Source: Burkholderiaceae bacterium (GTDB lineage: Bacteria > Pseudomonadota > Gammaproteobacteria > Burkholderiales > Burkholderiaceae_B). Taken from it: 63,655 nt of DNA. How positions within the stretch are numbered: the first letter of the stretch is position 1; each line of letters starts with the position of its first letter. The translations under genes were made by a program, and so were the position numbers. The stretch covers positions 1 through 63,655 of the forward strand of contig JAGOAJ010000016.1 in NCBI GenBank assembly GCA_017983955.1. Reading direction: 5' to 3'. Below, piece after piece: positions 47,647-56,906 of the stretch. The notes under the pieces were generated by a model. The model had not been told where the DNA came from, did no database searches, and saw only the letters and a list, made by a program, of their open reading frames with translations.

Positions 47647-48540
47647 CTACATACCTTTCTTCATTCGACCAGTGATGCCTAGGGGAAGCAGGCGCAACAG
47701 CAGGACCGCTGCAATCAGCATAGAGACTTCACCCGTAACAGAACTGTAGATATAGGACACCACCCCATCGATAGCGCCAAAGATGGATGAAGCGGCAGTT
47801 GCGCCTATCAGTGGAAGATGGCCACCAACGATGACGGTGATGAAAGCCTTTGCGATGAAAAAGGCACCCATGGCAGGGCTGACGCCGGTGATCGGCGCCA
47901 AAGCGGCACCTGCCAGCCCTGCCAGGCAAGAGCCAAAGCCGAAAGTCGCCATGTAGACTTTGGAGCGATCTACTCCCAGGCAACTGGCCACCTCTGGCAC
48001 CTGCATGGTGCCGCGCACTATAAGCCCCACCTTCGTGCCCACGGCCAGCCACCATGTAAGTAGCGCCAGGGCGATCGAGAACGCACAAACAATCAGGTTG
48101 TACGACGATACGTTCATTCCGCCGATGCTGACGTTGGTGAATTCCGTGGAGATCCCCATACCCGACGCACCGAAGATGGTAGTTGCTGCCCCTACAAACA
48201 GTAACGACAGCCCCCAAGTAGCAAGTAAGGTATCGATGATGCGGCCATAAAGAAACCGGATCACAAGCCTCTCGACAATAATGCCCAGCACACCAGTGAC
48301 AAGGCCGCCAAACAGCACGCCCAGCCACAATGGCGCACCAGCATTAACAGTCAATACGCAGGTGTAGCCTCCTACCATCATGAACTCACCATGGGCCAGG
48401 TTAATGACCTTCATCATGCCAAAGATCACTGCCAGTCCCAGGCTGATAAGCAGCATGAGCGATATCGAGAAAATGACCAAGTACAGGCCGGTATAAAATA
48501 CTTCCACAACGTTCTCCCAAGCGACGCCGTTAACCACCAT
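47647..48540 (-). CDS. UrtB/LivH-like ABC transporter permease
   Basis: This 297-residue permease has about eight hydrophobic segments and the signature LGLAVIFGMMKVINLAHGEFMMVGGYT. The VGTKVGLIVRGTMQVPEVASCLGVD segment is the ATPase-coupling loop. It lies 45 bp downstream of the binding-protein gene and 1 bp upstream of the UrtC-like gene. Confidence 0.92.
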   Translation of the reverse strand: MVVNGVAWENVVEVFYTGLYLVIFSISLMLLISLGLAVIFGMMKVINLAHGEFMMVGGYTCVLTVNAGAPLWLGVLFGGLVTGVLGIIVERLVIRFLYGRIIDTLLATWGLSLLFVGAATTIFGASGMGISTEFTNVSIGGMNVSSYNLIVCAFSIALALLTWWLAVGTKVGLIVRGTMQVPEVASCLGVDRSKVYMATFGFGSCLAGLAGAALAPITGVSPAMGAFFIAKAFITVIVGGHLPLIGATAASSIFGAIDGVVSYIYSSVTGEVSMLIAAVLLLRLLPLGITGRMKKGM

Positions 48541-48585
48541 ACTTACGGAAAGAGATAGCGCGCGAACTGCTTATCGCGCCTTCTG

Positions 48586-49824
48586 CTATACCTTGGGTTC
48601 GTACTGTTTGGTATCGTTGGGATTCTCCCGCAGGTTGCATACCTCTTGCGTGTCGCTAGGCGGCTGCTGCTGGAACGATTTGATGACATCAAATCCCTTG
48701 TCCTTGTTGCCAACGGCAATATGGATATCCATAATCGTGTGGTTGGACTGATCATCAATGGTGTATAGCCCACCCGGACCCGCAAACGTGGTACCTGGTA
48801 GCGCCGCAATGACTTTATCCGGGTCCACGCTGCCAGCACGCTTCACAGCTTCCGCCCACAGCATCATCCCGCGATAGCCGTATTCACCGTATTCACCGAT
48901 GTAGTCCGTTTCACCCGTGAAGTCGGCAAAACGCTTTACAAAGCCCCTAGCCGCATCCGTGGGCAAGGTGTCAATAAATGATGCTGCAATGATAGTGCCG
49001 TCATTTTCCTGGGCGCTAAGCATGGCATTTTCCCGGGCGGCGCCATAGACTGTGCCGATCAGTGACATGTTTTTCTTGCCTATCGTGGATTCGAACTGAC
49101 GATAGAAGCTCATATGAGCATCGCCCACTAAAGCTGACCACACAGCGTCGGGCTTCGCGCTCTGGATGCGGCTGAGCACCGGCGCAAAGTTGGTGACGTC
49201 CAGCGGGAAGAATTCAACCGCTACATCCTCTCCGCCTTTTTCTCGAATGAACTTTTGCAACCACTTACTGGTGATATGACCGTAGTTATAGTCAGCTGCC
49301 AGAATGTAATGCTTTTTGGCATTGCGCTCTTTAATCACGTAATCGACCAGTGGTTCAAGCTCTTGTGCCGGAACCATGCCGGTACATACGTGGCGGCGGT
49401 CGCAGACCCCGCCTTCGTACAATGCATTGTAAAAATACAGACCCTTGAAACGCTGCACGATAGGTCGAACCACCTCGCGCGCAGAACTGGCTACAGCGCC
49501 ATGGATCACATCGACTTTGTCTCGTACAAAAGCCTGTGTAGCATACTGCGAATACAGCCGGTTACTGGACTGAGTGTCATAGAAGTTAATCTCCACCTTC
49601 CTGCCCAGTAAGCCGCCACTGGCATTGATCTCGTCGACTGCCATGGCGGCCGCCTTGATCTGCTTAAGGCAATAGTTATTCAGTACCCCCGTCTTGTCCA
49701 AAAGATTAGCGACTTTGATGGGATTAGTGCTATCGATATTCGACTGAGCAAGCAGATTGAAACTACTGGCGTAAGCCAATACGCCTGCTGCGGTCTTGAT
49801 AAAGCCACGTCGGTTAATAGTCAT
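48586..49824 (-). CDS. UrtA/FmdD-like ABC transporter substrate-binding protein
   Basis: This 412-residue periplasmic protein is of the urea/amide-binding UrtA/FmdD/AmiC group. The start at 49824 (MTINRRGFIKTAAGV) has GGAGGAGA upstream and shows a twin-arginine export signal. Body motifs include DKTGVLNNYCLKQIKAAAMAVDEINASGGLLGRKVE and AADYNYGHITSKWLQKF. The linked amidases suggest the ligand is an amide or urea derivative rather than an amino acid, which is inferred. It is first of the transporter genes, 88 bp after the upstream amidase stop. Confidence 0.9.
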   Translation of the reverse strand: MTINRRGFIKTAAGVLAYASSFNLLAQSNIDSTNPIKVANLLDKTGVLNNYCLKQIKAAAMAVDEINASGGLLGRKVEINFYDTQSSNRLYSQYATQAFVRDKVDVIHGAVASSAREVVRPIVQRFKGLYFYNALYEGGVCDRRHVCTGMVPAQELEPLVDYVIKERNAKKHYILAADYNYGHITSKWLQKFIREKGGEDVAVEFFPLDVTNFAPVLSRIQSAKPDAVWSALVGDAHMSFYRQFESTIGKKNMSLIGTVYGAARENAMLSAQENDGTIIAASFIDTLPTDAARGFVKRFADFTGETDYIGEYGEYGYRGMMLWAEAVKRAGSVDPDKVIAALPGTTFAGPGGLYTIDDQSNHTIMDIHIAVGNKDKGFDVIKSFQQQPPSDTQEVCNLRENPNDTKQYEPKV

Positions 49825-49912
49825 GATATCTCCTCCATGAGTCCGCCCCAAGGACAACCTCGGGTGCGGGTGCTGCGTGTAATTTCTATACTTGTATTTA
49901 GACAGCTAACGG

Positions 49913-51325
49913 TTAACTACCAACCAGCGTGGGGCGCTGCTTGTGCCAGTTTGTTTCCCCCTGGAAGGCATGTGCAGCACGCACCAGCAAGTCCTCTCGG
50001 AAATCCGCGCCAACAAACTGGAAACCAAGTGGCGTGCGGGCTTGCGTGAAGCCACCAGGAAGCGTAATAGTGGGTACACCAGCCATGTCAAATGGCGCGG
50101 TATAGCGCATCATTGCAAACCAGCGGTCCACGTACTCCTGACCGGTGACGCTCATTTGAGCAATTGTGGGTGAGGCAATTGGCGTCGTAGGCACCAGAAG
50201 CAGGTCAAGGCCTTGCATCATCGCGCGAAGCTTGCCGGTATAGGCTGCACGTTGCAGCAGGATTTTCTGGTAGTCAGTGGCGCGCAGCGCCCTGCCTGTA
50301 TCGATCAGGCCACTTAGCGCGGGGCCATAAACCTCTTTGCGTGAAGGATAGGTTTCTTCATGTGCCACTGCCGCCTCTACGCTACACAAATTGAACCAGT
50401 TGCGCTGCACATCGGTAGCGTCTGGAGCCTTCACCTCGATAATCTCGGCACCCAACTTGGTCATAATTTCGATAGCCGCATCCATCATCTGGCGCGTGGG
50501 GGCGTCCACATCATCATTGTTCCAGGCCCGGTCTATACCAATGCGCAGGCCTTTCGCGCCACGGTTAATTTCCTGGAGATAGTCCTGGACTGGCATGTGA
50601 CTGGCGGTAGGATCGTTCTCATCCGGCCCAGCGATAGCATGCAGCATGGCCGCAGAGTCTTCCGCGCTACGCGTCATAGGGCCCAAATGGTCTAACGAAG
50701 CAGCCAATTCAAAAGCACCATAGCGGCTGACGCGGCCCCATGTCGGTTTTATGCCCGTCAGTCCGCATGCAGCGGACGGATAGCGGATGGAGCCACCAGT
50801 GTCCGTGCCAATCGCTCCATAACACATGCCGGCTGCAGGTGCGACACCAGAGCCACTGGACGAAACACCTGCCCAGTGGTCGCTATTCCATGGATTCACG
50901 GGCGGGTCGATATCTGGATGGTGGTCTGTCAGAGCGCCTTCAGTTAACTGGACCTTGCCCAGGATCACCGCACCCGCCTCACGCAGACGCTTGACGACTG
51001 TCCCATCTTCACTGGATTGGAATCCACGATGCAAGGTGGTACCAAACGCTGTGGGCGCATCGCTGGTCCAACACAAGTCTTTGACTGCTACTGGCACGCC
51101 GTGCAGGGGGCCGTGCGACTTGCCTTGTGCAATTTCCTGATCGGCACGACGTGCCTCGTTCAGCGCTTGCTCCTGCATCAAGACCACATAACTTTTGAGG
51201 TGGCTATCTAGCTCGCTGATACGTTCGAACTGTTTTTTGGTTACCGTCTCGGATGAAATCTTGCCGGATTGGATTGCCTCACCTATTTCACGCAGGCCCA
51301 TGTAATGCAGGTTTTCGTGGTTCAT
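49913..51325 (-). CDS. Amidase-signature family amidase
   Basis: This 470-residue amidase carries Lys82 (VAVKDL), cis-Ser157 (SSSGSG) and Ser179 (GTDTGGSIR), so the catalytic triad is intact. AGGAGGA lies just before the ATG at 51325. It is the first gene of the minus-strand run that continues into the UrtA-E-like transporter and ends with the AtzG/AtzE-like pair. The two amidases are clearly different paralogues and may act on successive amide bonds. No signal peptide is seen, so it acts in the cytoplasm after import. Confidence 0.9.
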   Translation of the reverse strand: MNHENLHYMGLREIGEAIQSGKISSETVTKKQFERISELDSHLKSYVVLMQEQALNEARRADQEIAQGKSHGPLHGVPVAVKDLCWTSDAPTAFGTTLHRGFQSSEDGTVVKRLREAGAVILGKVQLTEGALTDHHPDIDPPVNPWNSDHWAGVSSSGSGVAPAAGMCYGAIGTDTGGSIRYPSAACGLTGIKPTWGRVSRYGAFELAASLDHLGPMTRSAEDSAAMLHAIAGPDENDPTASHMPVQDYLQEINRGAKGLRIGIDRAWNNDDVDAPTRQMMDAAIEIMTKLGAEIIEVKAPDATDVQRNWFNLCSVEAAVAHEETYPSRKEVYGPALSGLIDTGRALRATDYQKILLQRAAYTGKLRAMMQGLDLLLVPTTPIASPTIAQMSVTGQEYVDRWFAMMRYTAPFDMAGVPTITLPGGFTQARTPLGFQFVGADFREDLLVRAAHAFQGETNWHKQRPTLVGS

Positions 51326-51452
51326 GTCATCCTCCTGGATAAAGTATCGGCATTAATGCCTTTTTTGCTTTAATCCAGATTATGCCCAGTAGCACAAGGA
51401 TGCTTGCCTGAAACCGCCAGTGCGTTTGACTGCAACCGACAAATCAGAAACG

Positions 51453-52400
51453 TTAGTGTTTTTTGCTAGTCAATAGGCTGCTTGGAGATTGTCCATAAGC
51501 CATTTTGAAGACGCGACTAAAGTGTGAAACATCATTAAAGCCGTAACGGAAGGCAGCTTCGGTCACCTGATTCACCCTGCCTTCTGTGAGTGAATAATAT
51601 GCAGCCTCTAGTCGACGCTGCCACACCCAACGCATTGGGGTGATACCACTTTCGGCGAAAATCCGCGTAAGAGTACGCTCGGATACGCGCACTTTAGCCG
51701 CAATGCTATCAACTGTTAGCAACGGATCATCCAGGTGGGATTCAATAAAATACTTGGCGCTTTCGAGCAACTGATTGCGCTGGCTGGACGCTGCCGTGTC
51801 GCCAGCCATTTGCACCTGGATGGCCGCTCCAAGCAGATCCAATAGCGACCCGGCAAACTGTGCCTGCACCGCCGGGGGCAGATCCTCGGATAAGTTGATG
51901 TGGGCTGCCTCTTTGATCATATTCGCAAGCAGGCCGGTAATGGGCTTTTCGGGCGTGAAACGTACTGCCGTATAGCGCTCGGCCTGCGGAGCTCGGTACA
52001 ACAGCTGCTTACGGGGGATGCGCAGTAGTAATACAGACTCTGGACTTAAATCATACGTAAATGGTCTTTCGGCATCGTACAGTACGATATCGCCGCTGTT
52101 TGTTTGCGCGGAACGACCCGATTGTGACAAGTGCCCAGTACCCGATATCATCAGTGCCAGCAAAAATGCCTCGTTGGGGTCCCTGCGCAAATGGGTCGTA
52201 GTGCGGTCCCATACATGACGTGGCGATGACATCCGTGAAACTTCAAGGTCCCCGAGCGATTTTGCCGAGAACTGGCCAATAAAGCCCTGAGGATTATCGA
52301 TCTGACTATTGGCCTGAACGCAGTGTTTACACACAACATCATTCCAGTATTGCGAGCGTTGACGCTCGCTCAATTCCTCAGTTGAAAAGCTCAGCTTCAC
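51453..52400 (-). CDS. AraC-family transcriptional regulator
   Basis: This 315-residue regulator has an N-terminal AraC-binding-like sensor domain and a C-terminal double HTH at about 210-310 (LTVDSIAAKVRVSERTLTRIFAESG, VTEAAFRYGFNDVSHFSRVFKMAYG). The GTG at 52400 is preferred because GGAGG lies just upstream; another GTG at 52415 lacks a site. It lies 127 bp upstream of the first amidase gene on the same strand and is the likely activator of the amide uptake operon. Confidence 0.88.
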   Translation of the reverse strand: MKLSFSTEELSERQRSQYWNDVVCKHCVQANSQIDNPQGFIGQFSAKSLGDLEVSRMSSPRHVWDRTTTHLRRDPNEAFLLALMISGTGHLSQSGRSAQTNSGDIVLYDAERPFTYDLSPESVLLLRIPRKQLLYRAPQAERYTAVRFTPEKPITGLLANMIKEAAHINLSEDLPPAVQAQFAGSLLDLLGAAIQVQMAGDTAASSQRNQLLESAKYFIESHLDDPLLTVDSIAAKVRVSERTLTRIFAESGITPMRWVWQRRLEAAYYSLTEGRVNQVTEAAFRYGFNDVSHFSRVFKMAYGQSPSSLLTSKKH

Positions 52401-52523
52401 TTTGCCTCCCGGCACAGGGGCACACTAGCGCACCCTAATACGTGTACTCCCTTTGAAAGATTACACTAAATATAAGGATCACCCGCACTAGGGTTTCCCC
52501 TTGGAAATATCGAAGGCGTCGCG

Positions 52524-53528
52524 CTATAAGCGTACCAATCGCTTGCCTAGATTCTCACCTCGGTACAGCTCTTCGATGGCACCCATTGCGGTGTCCAGCC
52601 CGTCGGTAATGTGCTCACGGCAAGTCAACTTGCCTGCCCTGATTAGTTCTTCTAGCTGACTGACATAATCACCGTAGGTGTCCATGTGATCAAAAAGAAT
52701 AAAACCTTGCATACGGGCACGGCGCGTTAAAAGAATTCGCTCTACGCGCGGCCCCATGGGAATCGGATCCCACGTGGCGATTGAAGCCGTGCCACATACA
52801 ACTACCCGTGCCCGGATAGCCAAATGCTGCATTACGGTATCTGAAATCCGGCCGGCGGTATTATCAAAGTACACATCCACGCCATCAGGACAGGCGGCTT
52901 TTAAGGCGGCACCAATATCGTCGGTCTTGTAATTGATGACGTGGTCATAACCGAACTGCTCGTAGCACGCCTTGACCTTCTCTGGCGTGCTGGTCAACCC
53001 CACAACACGACAGCCCATGGACTTTGCAAGCTGACCGACGCAAGAACCTACTCCACCAGCGGCTGTGGAGACGACAACGGTTTCACCTTGTTTAGGCTGA
53101 CCGATTTCTGTCAGCGCTGTCGCGGCAGTAACACCGTTCAAGCCTAATACGCCTAAATATAAAGATGGCGATAGGTCGCTAGCTGTAATTTTCTGCACGA
53201 TAGCTGCAGGTTCTACCACTGCATACTGCTGCCAGCCGAACCAGCCCATCAGGCGCTCGCCTGCGCTGTAGCCGTCCGCCTGCGATTCGACGACGACGCC
53301 CACGCAGAAGGACCTCATCACGTCCCCAACCGCAACACTGGCGTAGTTGTTGGCATCGGCCAACCAGCCACGCATGGCAGGCTCAACCGACAACCACTCG
53401 TTTCGTATAAGAATCTGACCTTGTTGTACCGCGGGTACCAGCTGCACATCCTTGCGGAAGTTTTCAGCTGTAGGGATGCCCGTTGGCCGTGATGCTACAT
53501 AGATAGCCTCATTCATTAGATTCTTCAT
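52524..53528 (-). CDS. NADP-dependent medium-chain oxidoreductase (CurA/leukotriene B4 dehydrogenase-like)
   Basis: This 334-residue zinc-independent enzyme of the MDR superfamily has the family opening YVASRPTGIPTAENF, the GYSAGERLMGWFGWQQY block, the dinucleotide site VVSTAAGGVGSCVGQLAKSMG, and VYFDNTAGRISDTV. Relatives reduce 2-alkenals or enones with NADPH. GAGAG lies before the ATG. It is divergent from a MaoC hydratase gene, hinting at acyl or enone metabolism. Confidence 0.9.
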   Translation of the reverse strand: MKNLMNEAIYVASRPTGIPTAENFRKDVQLVPAVQQGQILIRNEWLSVEPAMRGWLADANNYASVAVGDVMRSFCVGVVVESQADGYSAGERLMGWFGWQQYAVVEPAAIVQKITASDLSPSLYLGVLGLNGVTAATALTEIGQPKQGETVVVSTAAGGVGSCVGQLAKSMGCRVVGLTSTPEKVKACYEQFGYDHVINYKTDDIGAALKAACPDGVDVYFDNTAGRISDTVMQHLAIRARVVVCGTASIATWDPIPMGPRVERILLTRRARMQGFILFDHMDTYGDYVSQLEELIRAGKLTCREHITDGLDTAMGAIEELYRGENLGKRLVRL

Positions 53529-53678
53529 ACTTGTCTCTCTGTAAACGGTTGAATTATTTTACGCGGTTGCTTGCTAAATTTCGGCCATTTCATCTTGATG
53601 CGCTCCAAGATACTAACTGATGCGCTATAACACTAACCACCAAAACAATAGTAATTAAGTTACTGGGAGGTACTTGCT

Positions 53679-54137
53679 ATGGATGAATCAGTGCAGACGC
53701 TATATTTTCTGGAAGACCTTGAGCTTGGCCAGCGCTTTAGTAGCGGAACCTATACGCTTACCGAAGAAAAGCTGATTGCCTTCGCCTCGGAATATGACCC
53801 CCAACCCTTTCACCTGGATCACAACGCCGCATTGACGACATTGTTCAAGGGGCTTGCGGCAAGCGGTTGGCATACCGCCGCCATTACCATGAAGCTACTC
53901 AACAGTGGCGGGGCTCCTTTGGCCGGAGGCCTGATAGGCGCAGGCGGACAAATCGAATGGCCAAGACCCACACGACCAGGCGATGTACTCCAAGTAGTCA
54001 GCGAGATAATGGAAATCATCCCATCACGTTCTAAACCGCAGCAGGGGCTAGTTGTAATGCGTTGCGAAACAAAGAATCAGCACGGGCAAGTGCTACAGAT
54101 TCTTACCGCGAAACTAATCGTGCCGCGCCGCCCTTAG
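53679..54137 (+). CDS. MaoC-family dehydratase
   Basis: This 152-residue hot-dog protein has the hydratase-2 motif with Asp40 and His45 in FASEYDPQPFHLDHNAA. Such proteins hydrate enoyl-CoA or related thioesters. GGGAGG lies before the ATG. It is divergent from the medium-chain oxidoreductase and followed after 89 bp by an SRPBCC gene. Its substrate is not evident. Confidence 0.9.
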   Translation: MDESVQTLYFLEDLELGQRFSSGTYTLTEEKLIAFASEYDPQPFHLDHNAALTTLFKGLAASGWHTAAITMKLLNSGGAPLAGGLIGAGGQIEWPRPTRPGDVLQVVSEIMEIIPSRSKPQQGLVVMRCETKNQHGQVLQILTAKLIVPRRP

Positions 54138-54226
54138 TAATCTGGGGATGCTGTTTAACGGGTATTTCCACGTTGGAAATAAAGTAGTAAAAAAGATGGT
54201 GAGTTCCCTACTTAAAGGATCACACC

Positions 54227-54673
54227 ATGACGACCGGAACCGTTAATCTATACCGCGTCCTGCGCGCACCCGCCGAACGTGTCTACCGCGCTTTCCTTGA
54301 ACCCGATGCATTAGCGAAGTGGCTTCCCCCTTATGGGTTTACGTGTCAAGTCCACAGCATGGAGGCCAGCGTTGGCGGCACTTACAAGATGTCTTTCCGT
54401 AACTTCGGAACTGGCAATAGCCACTCGTTCGGTGGCGAATACCTGGAGTTAGTACCGTTTACGAAGATCCGCTATCAGGACCGGTTCGACGACCCGAACC
54501 TGCCTGGACAGATGCATGTCACTATTTCATTACGACCGGTGTCTTGCGGAACCGAGTTGACCATAGTGCAAGAAGGCATACCCCAGGCCATACCTGTAGA
54601 AATGTGTTATTTGGGCTGGCAGGAGTCGCTGATTCAGTTGGCCAAGCTGGTGGAACCAGAGGTTGCTGATTGA
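54227..54673 (+). CDS. SRPBCC/AHSA1-family protein
   Basis: This 148-residue protein has the START-like fold of the Activator of Hsp90 homologue 1 group: VNLYRVLRAPAERVYRAFLEPDALAKWLPPYGF at the start, GGTYKMSFRNFGTGNSHSFGGEYLEL in the middle, and a C-terminal helix with GWQESLIQLAKLVEP. Members bind hydrophobic ligands; a function is not known. It is a single gene convergent with a TetR regulator. Confidence 0.85.
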   Translation: MTTGTVNLYRVLRAPAERVYRAFLEPDALAKWLPPYGFTCQVHSMEASVGGTYKMSFRNFGTGNSHSFGGEYLELVPFTKIRYQDRFDDPNLPGQMHVTISLRPVSCGTELTIVQEGIPQAIPVEMCYLGWQESLIQLAKLVEPEVAD

Positions 54674-54776
54674 CCAAGTGCAAACACGCCTGCATGTTTC
54701 GCCTGTATTGACGCTACTCTAGGATCTCAGCTACAGGAGTCGGTGGCGTGCCTAGCCGCCAAAACAGGAACTCCTT

Positions 54777-55409
54777 TTACTTGCTGGTGCGCGTGTTTTC
54801 CCGCTTTGCTTCGAGCGGCTCTGAAATCGAAAGAACGGCCTTGAGCACGACGTCGTGGAAGGTGTCCGTGATGTCGTCGATCATGGACGCGTTCTCGGGC
54901 TGGATCCATATATAGCTGTAGTAGTACATGCCCAACAGACCTTTCAAACGAGATTTTGAGTAAGTTCTGAACTGCCCCGTCTTCGCCCCCGCTTTCAGCA
55001 CGTCGGCCCATATGCGCTCGTAGGTAGCATGCAGGCCCAGGACTTTCTCTCGGCGCTCTCCCGAGAGAGACTGGATTTCCCGGAAGCAGACGGTCAGCTC
55101 AGCCTTGTGACGGGCAATGATGCCGATCAGATCATGGCCCAGTTTGCGCAGTTGAATTTCAGGGTCTGGCTCTTGCTCGACAGTGTGCCGGGCGACCTCA
55201 CCCAACTGAGTCATGTAGCTACTGCAGATCTCGTCAAGGATCTCTTCTTTGCTATGAATGTGATGATAAAGCGCCCCGCGACTTAGGCCGACGGCTTTGC
55301 ACAGATCGTTTACGCCCACCGCGTGATAGCCGCGCTCGGCAAACAACAATGCCGCCACGCGGATAATGCGATCCCTAGAAGCGAGTTCAGAAAAATTCGT
55401 ATTGGACAT
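54777..55409 (-). CDS. TetR-family transcriptional regulator divergent from sulfite dehydrogenase genes
   Basis: This 210-residue repressor has an N-terminal HTH (about 12-58: RIIRVAALLFAERGYHAVGVNDLCKAVGLSRGALYHH) and a ligand-binding helical domain. The ATG at 55409 is preferred over an upstream TTG at 55415. It is divergent from the SoxC-type gene, and a perfect 18-bp palindrome lies between them, so it probably represses that operon and perhaps itself. The inducing ligand is unknown. Confidence 0.9.
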   Translation of the reverse strand: MSNTNFSELASRDRIIRVAALLFAERGYHAVGVNDLCKAVGLSRGALYHHIHSKEEILDEICSSYMTQLGEVARHTVEQEPDPEIQLRKLGHDLIGIIARHKAELTVCFREIQSLSGERREKVLGLHATYERIWADVLKAGAKTGQFRTYSKSRLKGLLGMYYYSYIWIQPENASMIDDITDTFHDVVLKAVLSISEPLEAKRENTRTSK

Positions 55410-55517
55410 AAGCAAAAAAGTTAGTAATAGCAGCCTACAGCGACAAGTATTTTCAAAAGAATCAACATTTTACCTCTGTCCCTGCATCGCAAAGTATTTA
55501 ATGATAGAATTTTCGCG

Positions 55518-55535
55518 ACAGACCGATCGGTCTGT
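55518..55535. promoter_or_regulatory. TetR-type operator palindrome ACAGACCGATCGGTCTGT
   Basis: This perfect 18-bp palindrome lies 33 bp before the ATG of the SoxC-type gene and 108 bp from the TetR start. The GACC/GGTC arms resemble operators of the AcrR/NemR group. A possible -10 element TAGAAT lies just upstream at 55506-55511, so a bound repressor would block transcription of the sulfite dehydrogenase genes. Confidence 0.8.
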
Positions 55536-55568
55536 TATGGGCTCGGTGATGAGCAAAGGAGACAAACC

Positions 55569-56906
55569 ATGACCACCCGTCAAGGCGCCGGGGCGCTAGC
55601 AGTACCAAAAAAGAAAATTCTTGTGGATGAGGCCGAGGGTACACCCACCCTGGAACGTCGCCAGTTCCTAGCAAAAGGCGGAGCCATTGCAGGCGCGTTA
55701 GCCACTCTGGGCCTAGCCGATCGCAGCATGGCACAAGCCCAGGGCACAGCCGCCACAGGCATGTCCAATCTTCCGCCCAATGTGCCGCAATGGTCAAAAG
55801 AGCTGGGCAGCCCCACAGCTGCACCTTATGGAAAGCCTTCCACATTCGAAACACGTGCGGTACGCAAGATGTATCCTGGGCTCGTTGAACCCATGTCGGC
55901 GTACAGCACCACTCCACTCCAAGAACTAGACGGCATAATCACCCCCAATGGTTTGTTCTACGAGCGACATCATGCGGGCATACCTAAAGTAGATCCGGAT
56001 CAACACCGGTTGATGATTCACGGATTAGTCGACAAGCCGTTGACCTTCACAGTGGATGAACTGCGCCAGTTTCCTTCTGAGTCCCATATTTATTTTATGG
56101 AGTGCTCGGGCAATCCATCGTTCCTGCCGCCCTGGGGCAAGACCGCAGCCGAAGTGGCGGGCCTGGTCAGTTGCGCAGAATGGACGGGGGTATCTTTAAA
56201 AACCATTCTGCGCGAGGCTGGTGTAGACCCTGCTGCCACCTGGATTATCGCGGAAGGCGCGGACGGCGCTTCCATGACGCGTAGTATTCCCATGGAAAAA
56301 TGCTTGGATGACGTCCTGTTGGTGTACAGCCAGAACGGCGAACGACTTCGTCCAGAGCAAGGTTATCCTTTGCGCCTATTCGTCCCCGGCTACGAAGGCA
56401 ATACCCATATCAAATGGTTGCGGCGGCTACATGTCACCAAACAGGCTGGCTACACACGGGAAGAAACCGCCAAATACACCGATCTCATGGAGGATGGCCG
56501 CGCGAAAAAATTTACTTTCGTCATGGAATGCAAGTCCATCATCACCAATCCATCGGGCACCCACAAGCTTACCCGCAAAGGTATGCATGAAATGCGTGGC
56601 ATCGCCTGGAGCGGGCGTGGACGCATCTCGCACGTGGACGTTTCTGTCGACGGCGGCAATACCTGGACAGAGGCGCAGCTGCAACAGCCCGTTCTTAACA
56701 AGGCATTTACCGCCTTCAGGGCCCCTTTCCAGTGGACGGGTCAAGAGCTAACGCTAATGAGCCGCGCTGTAGACGAAACAGGCTATGTACAGCCGACTCT
56801 CGAACAGCTTACCGAGGTTCGCGGCCAAGTGTCGTTTTATCACAATAATTCCATCCAGCCATGGCGCGTGGATGCAAATGGGGAGGTGACGAATGGGCGC
56901 GCTTAA
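55569..56906 (+). CDS. soxC: SoxC-type sulfite/sulfane dehydrogenase molybdenum subunit
   Basis: This 445-residue molybdopterin oxidoreductase of the sulfite oxidase fold has a twin-arginine signal (RR at 30-31, RRQFLAKGGAIAGALATLG), so it is exported folded with its cofactor. The Mo-ligand Cys179 lies in MECSGNPSF. The C-terminal dimerisation domain contains KGMHEMRGIAWSGRGRISHVDVSVDGG, typical of SoxC. AAAGGAGA precedes the ATG. A one-haem cytochrome gene overlaps its end by 14 bp. No soxXYZAB genes are seen, so it may detoxify sulfite rather than act in full thiosulfate oxidation. Confidence 0.9.
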   Translation: MTTRQGAGALAVPKKKILVDEAEGTPTLERRQFLAKGGAIAGALATLGLADRSMAQAQGTAATGMSNLPPNVPQWSKELGSPTAAPYGKPSTFETRAVRKMYPGLVEPMSAYSTTPLQELDGIITPNGLFYERHHAGIPKVDPDQHRLMIHGLVDKPLTFTVDELRQFPSESHIYFMECSGNPSFLPPWGKTAAEVAGLVSCAEWTGVSLKTILREAGVDPAATWIIAEGADGASMTRSIPMEKCLDDVLLVYSQNGERLRPEQGYPLRLFVPGYEGNTHIKWLRRLHVTKQAGYTREETAKYTDLMEDGRAKKFTFVMECKSIITNPSGTHKLTRKGMHEMRGIAWSGRGRISHVDVSVDGGNTWTEAQLQQPVLNKAFTAFRAPFQWTGQELTLMSRAVDETGYVQPTLEQLTEVRGQVSFYHNNSIQPWRVDANGEVTNGRA

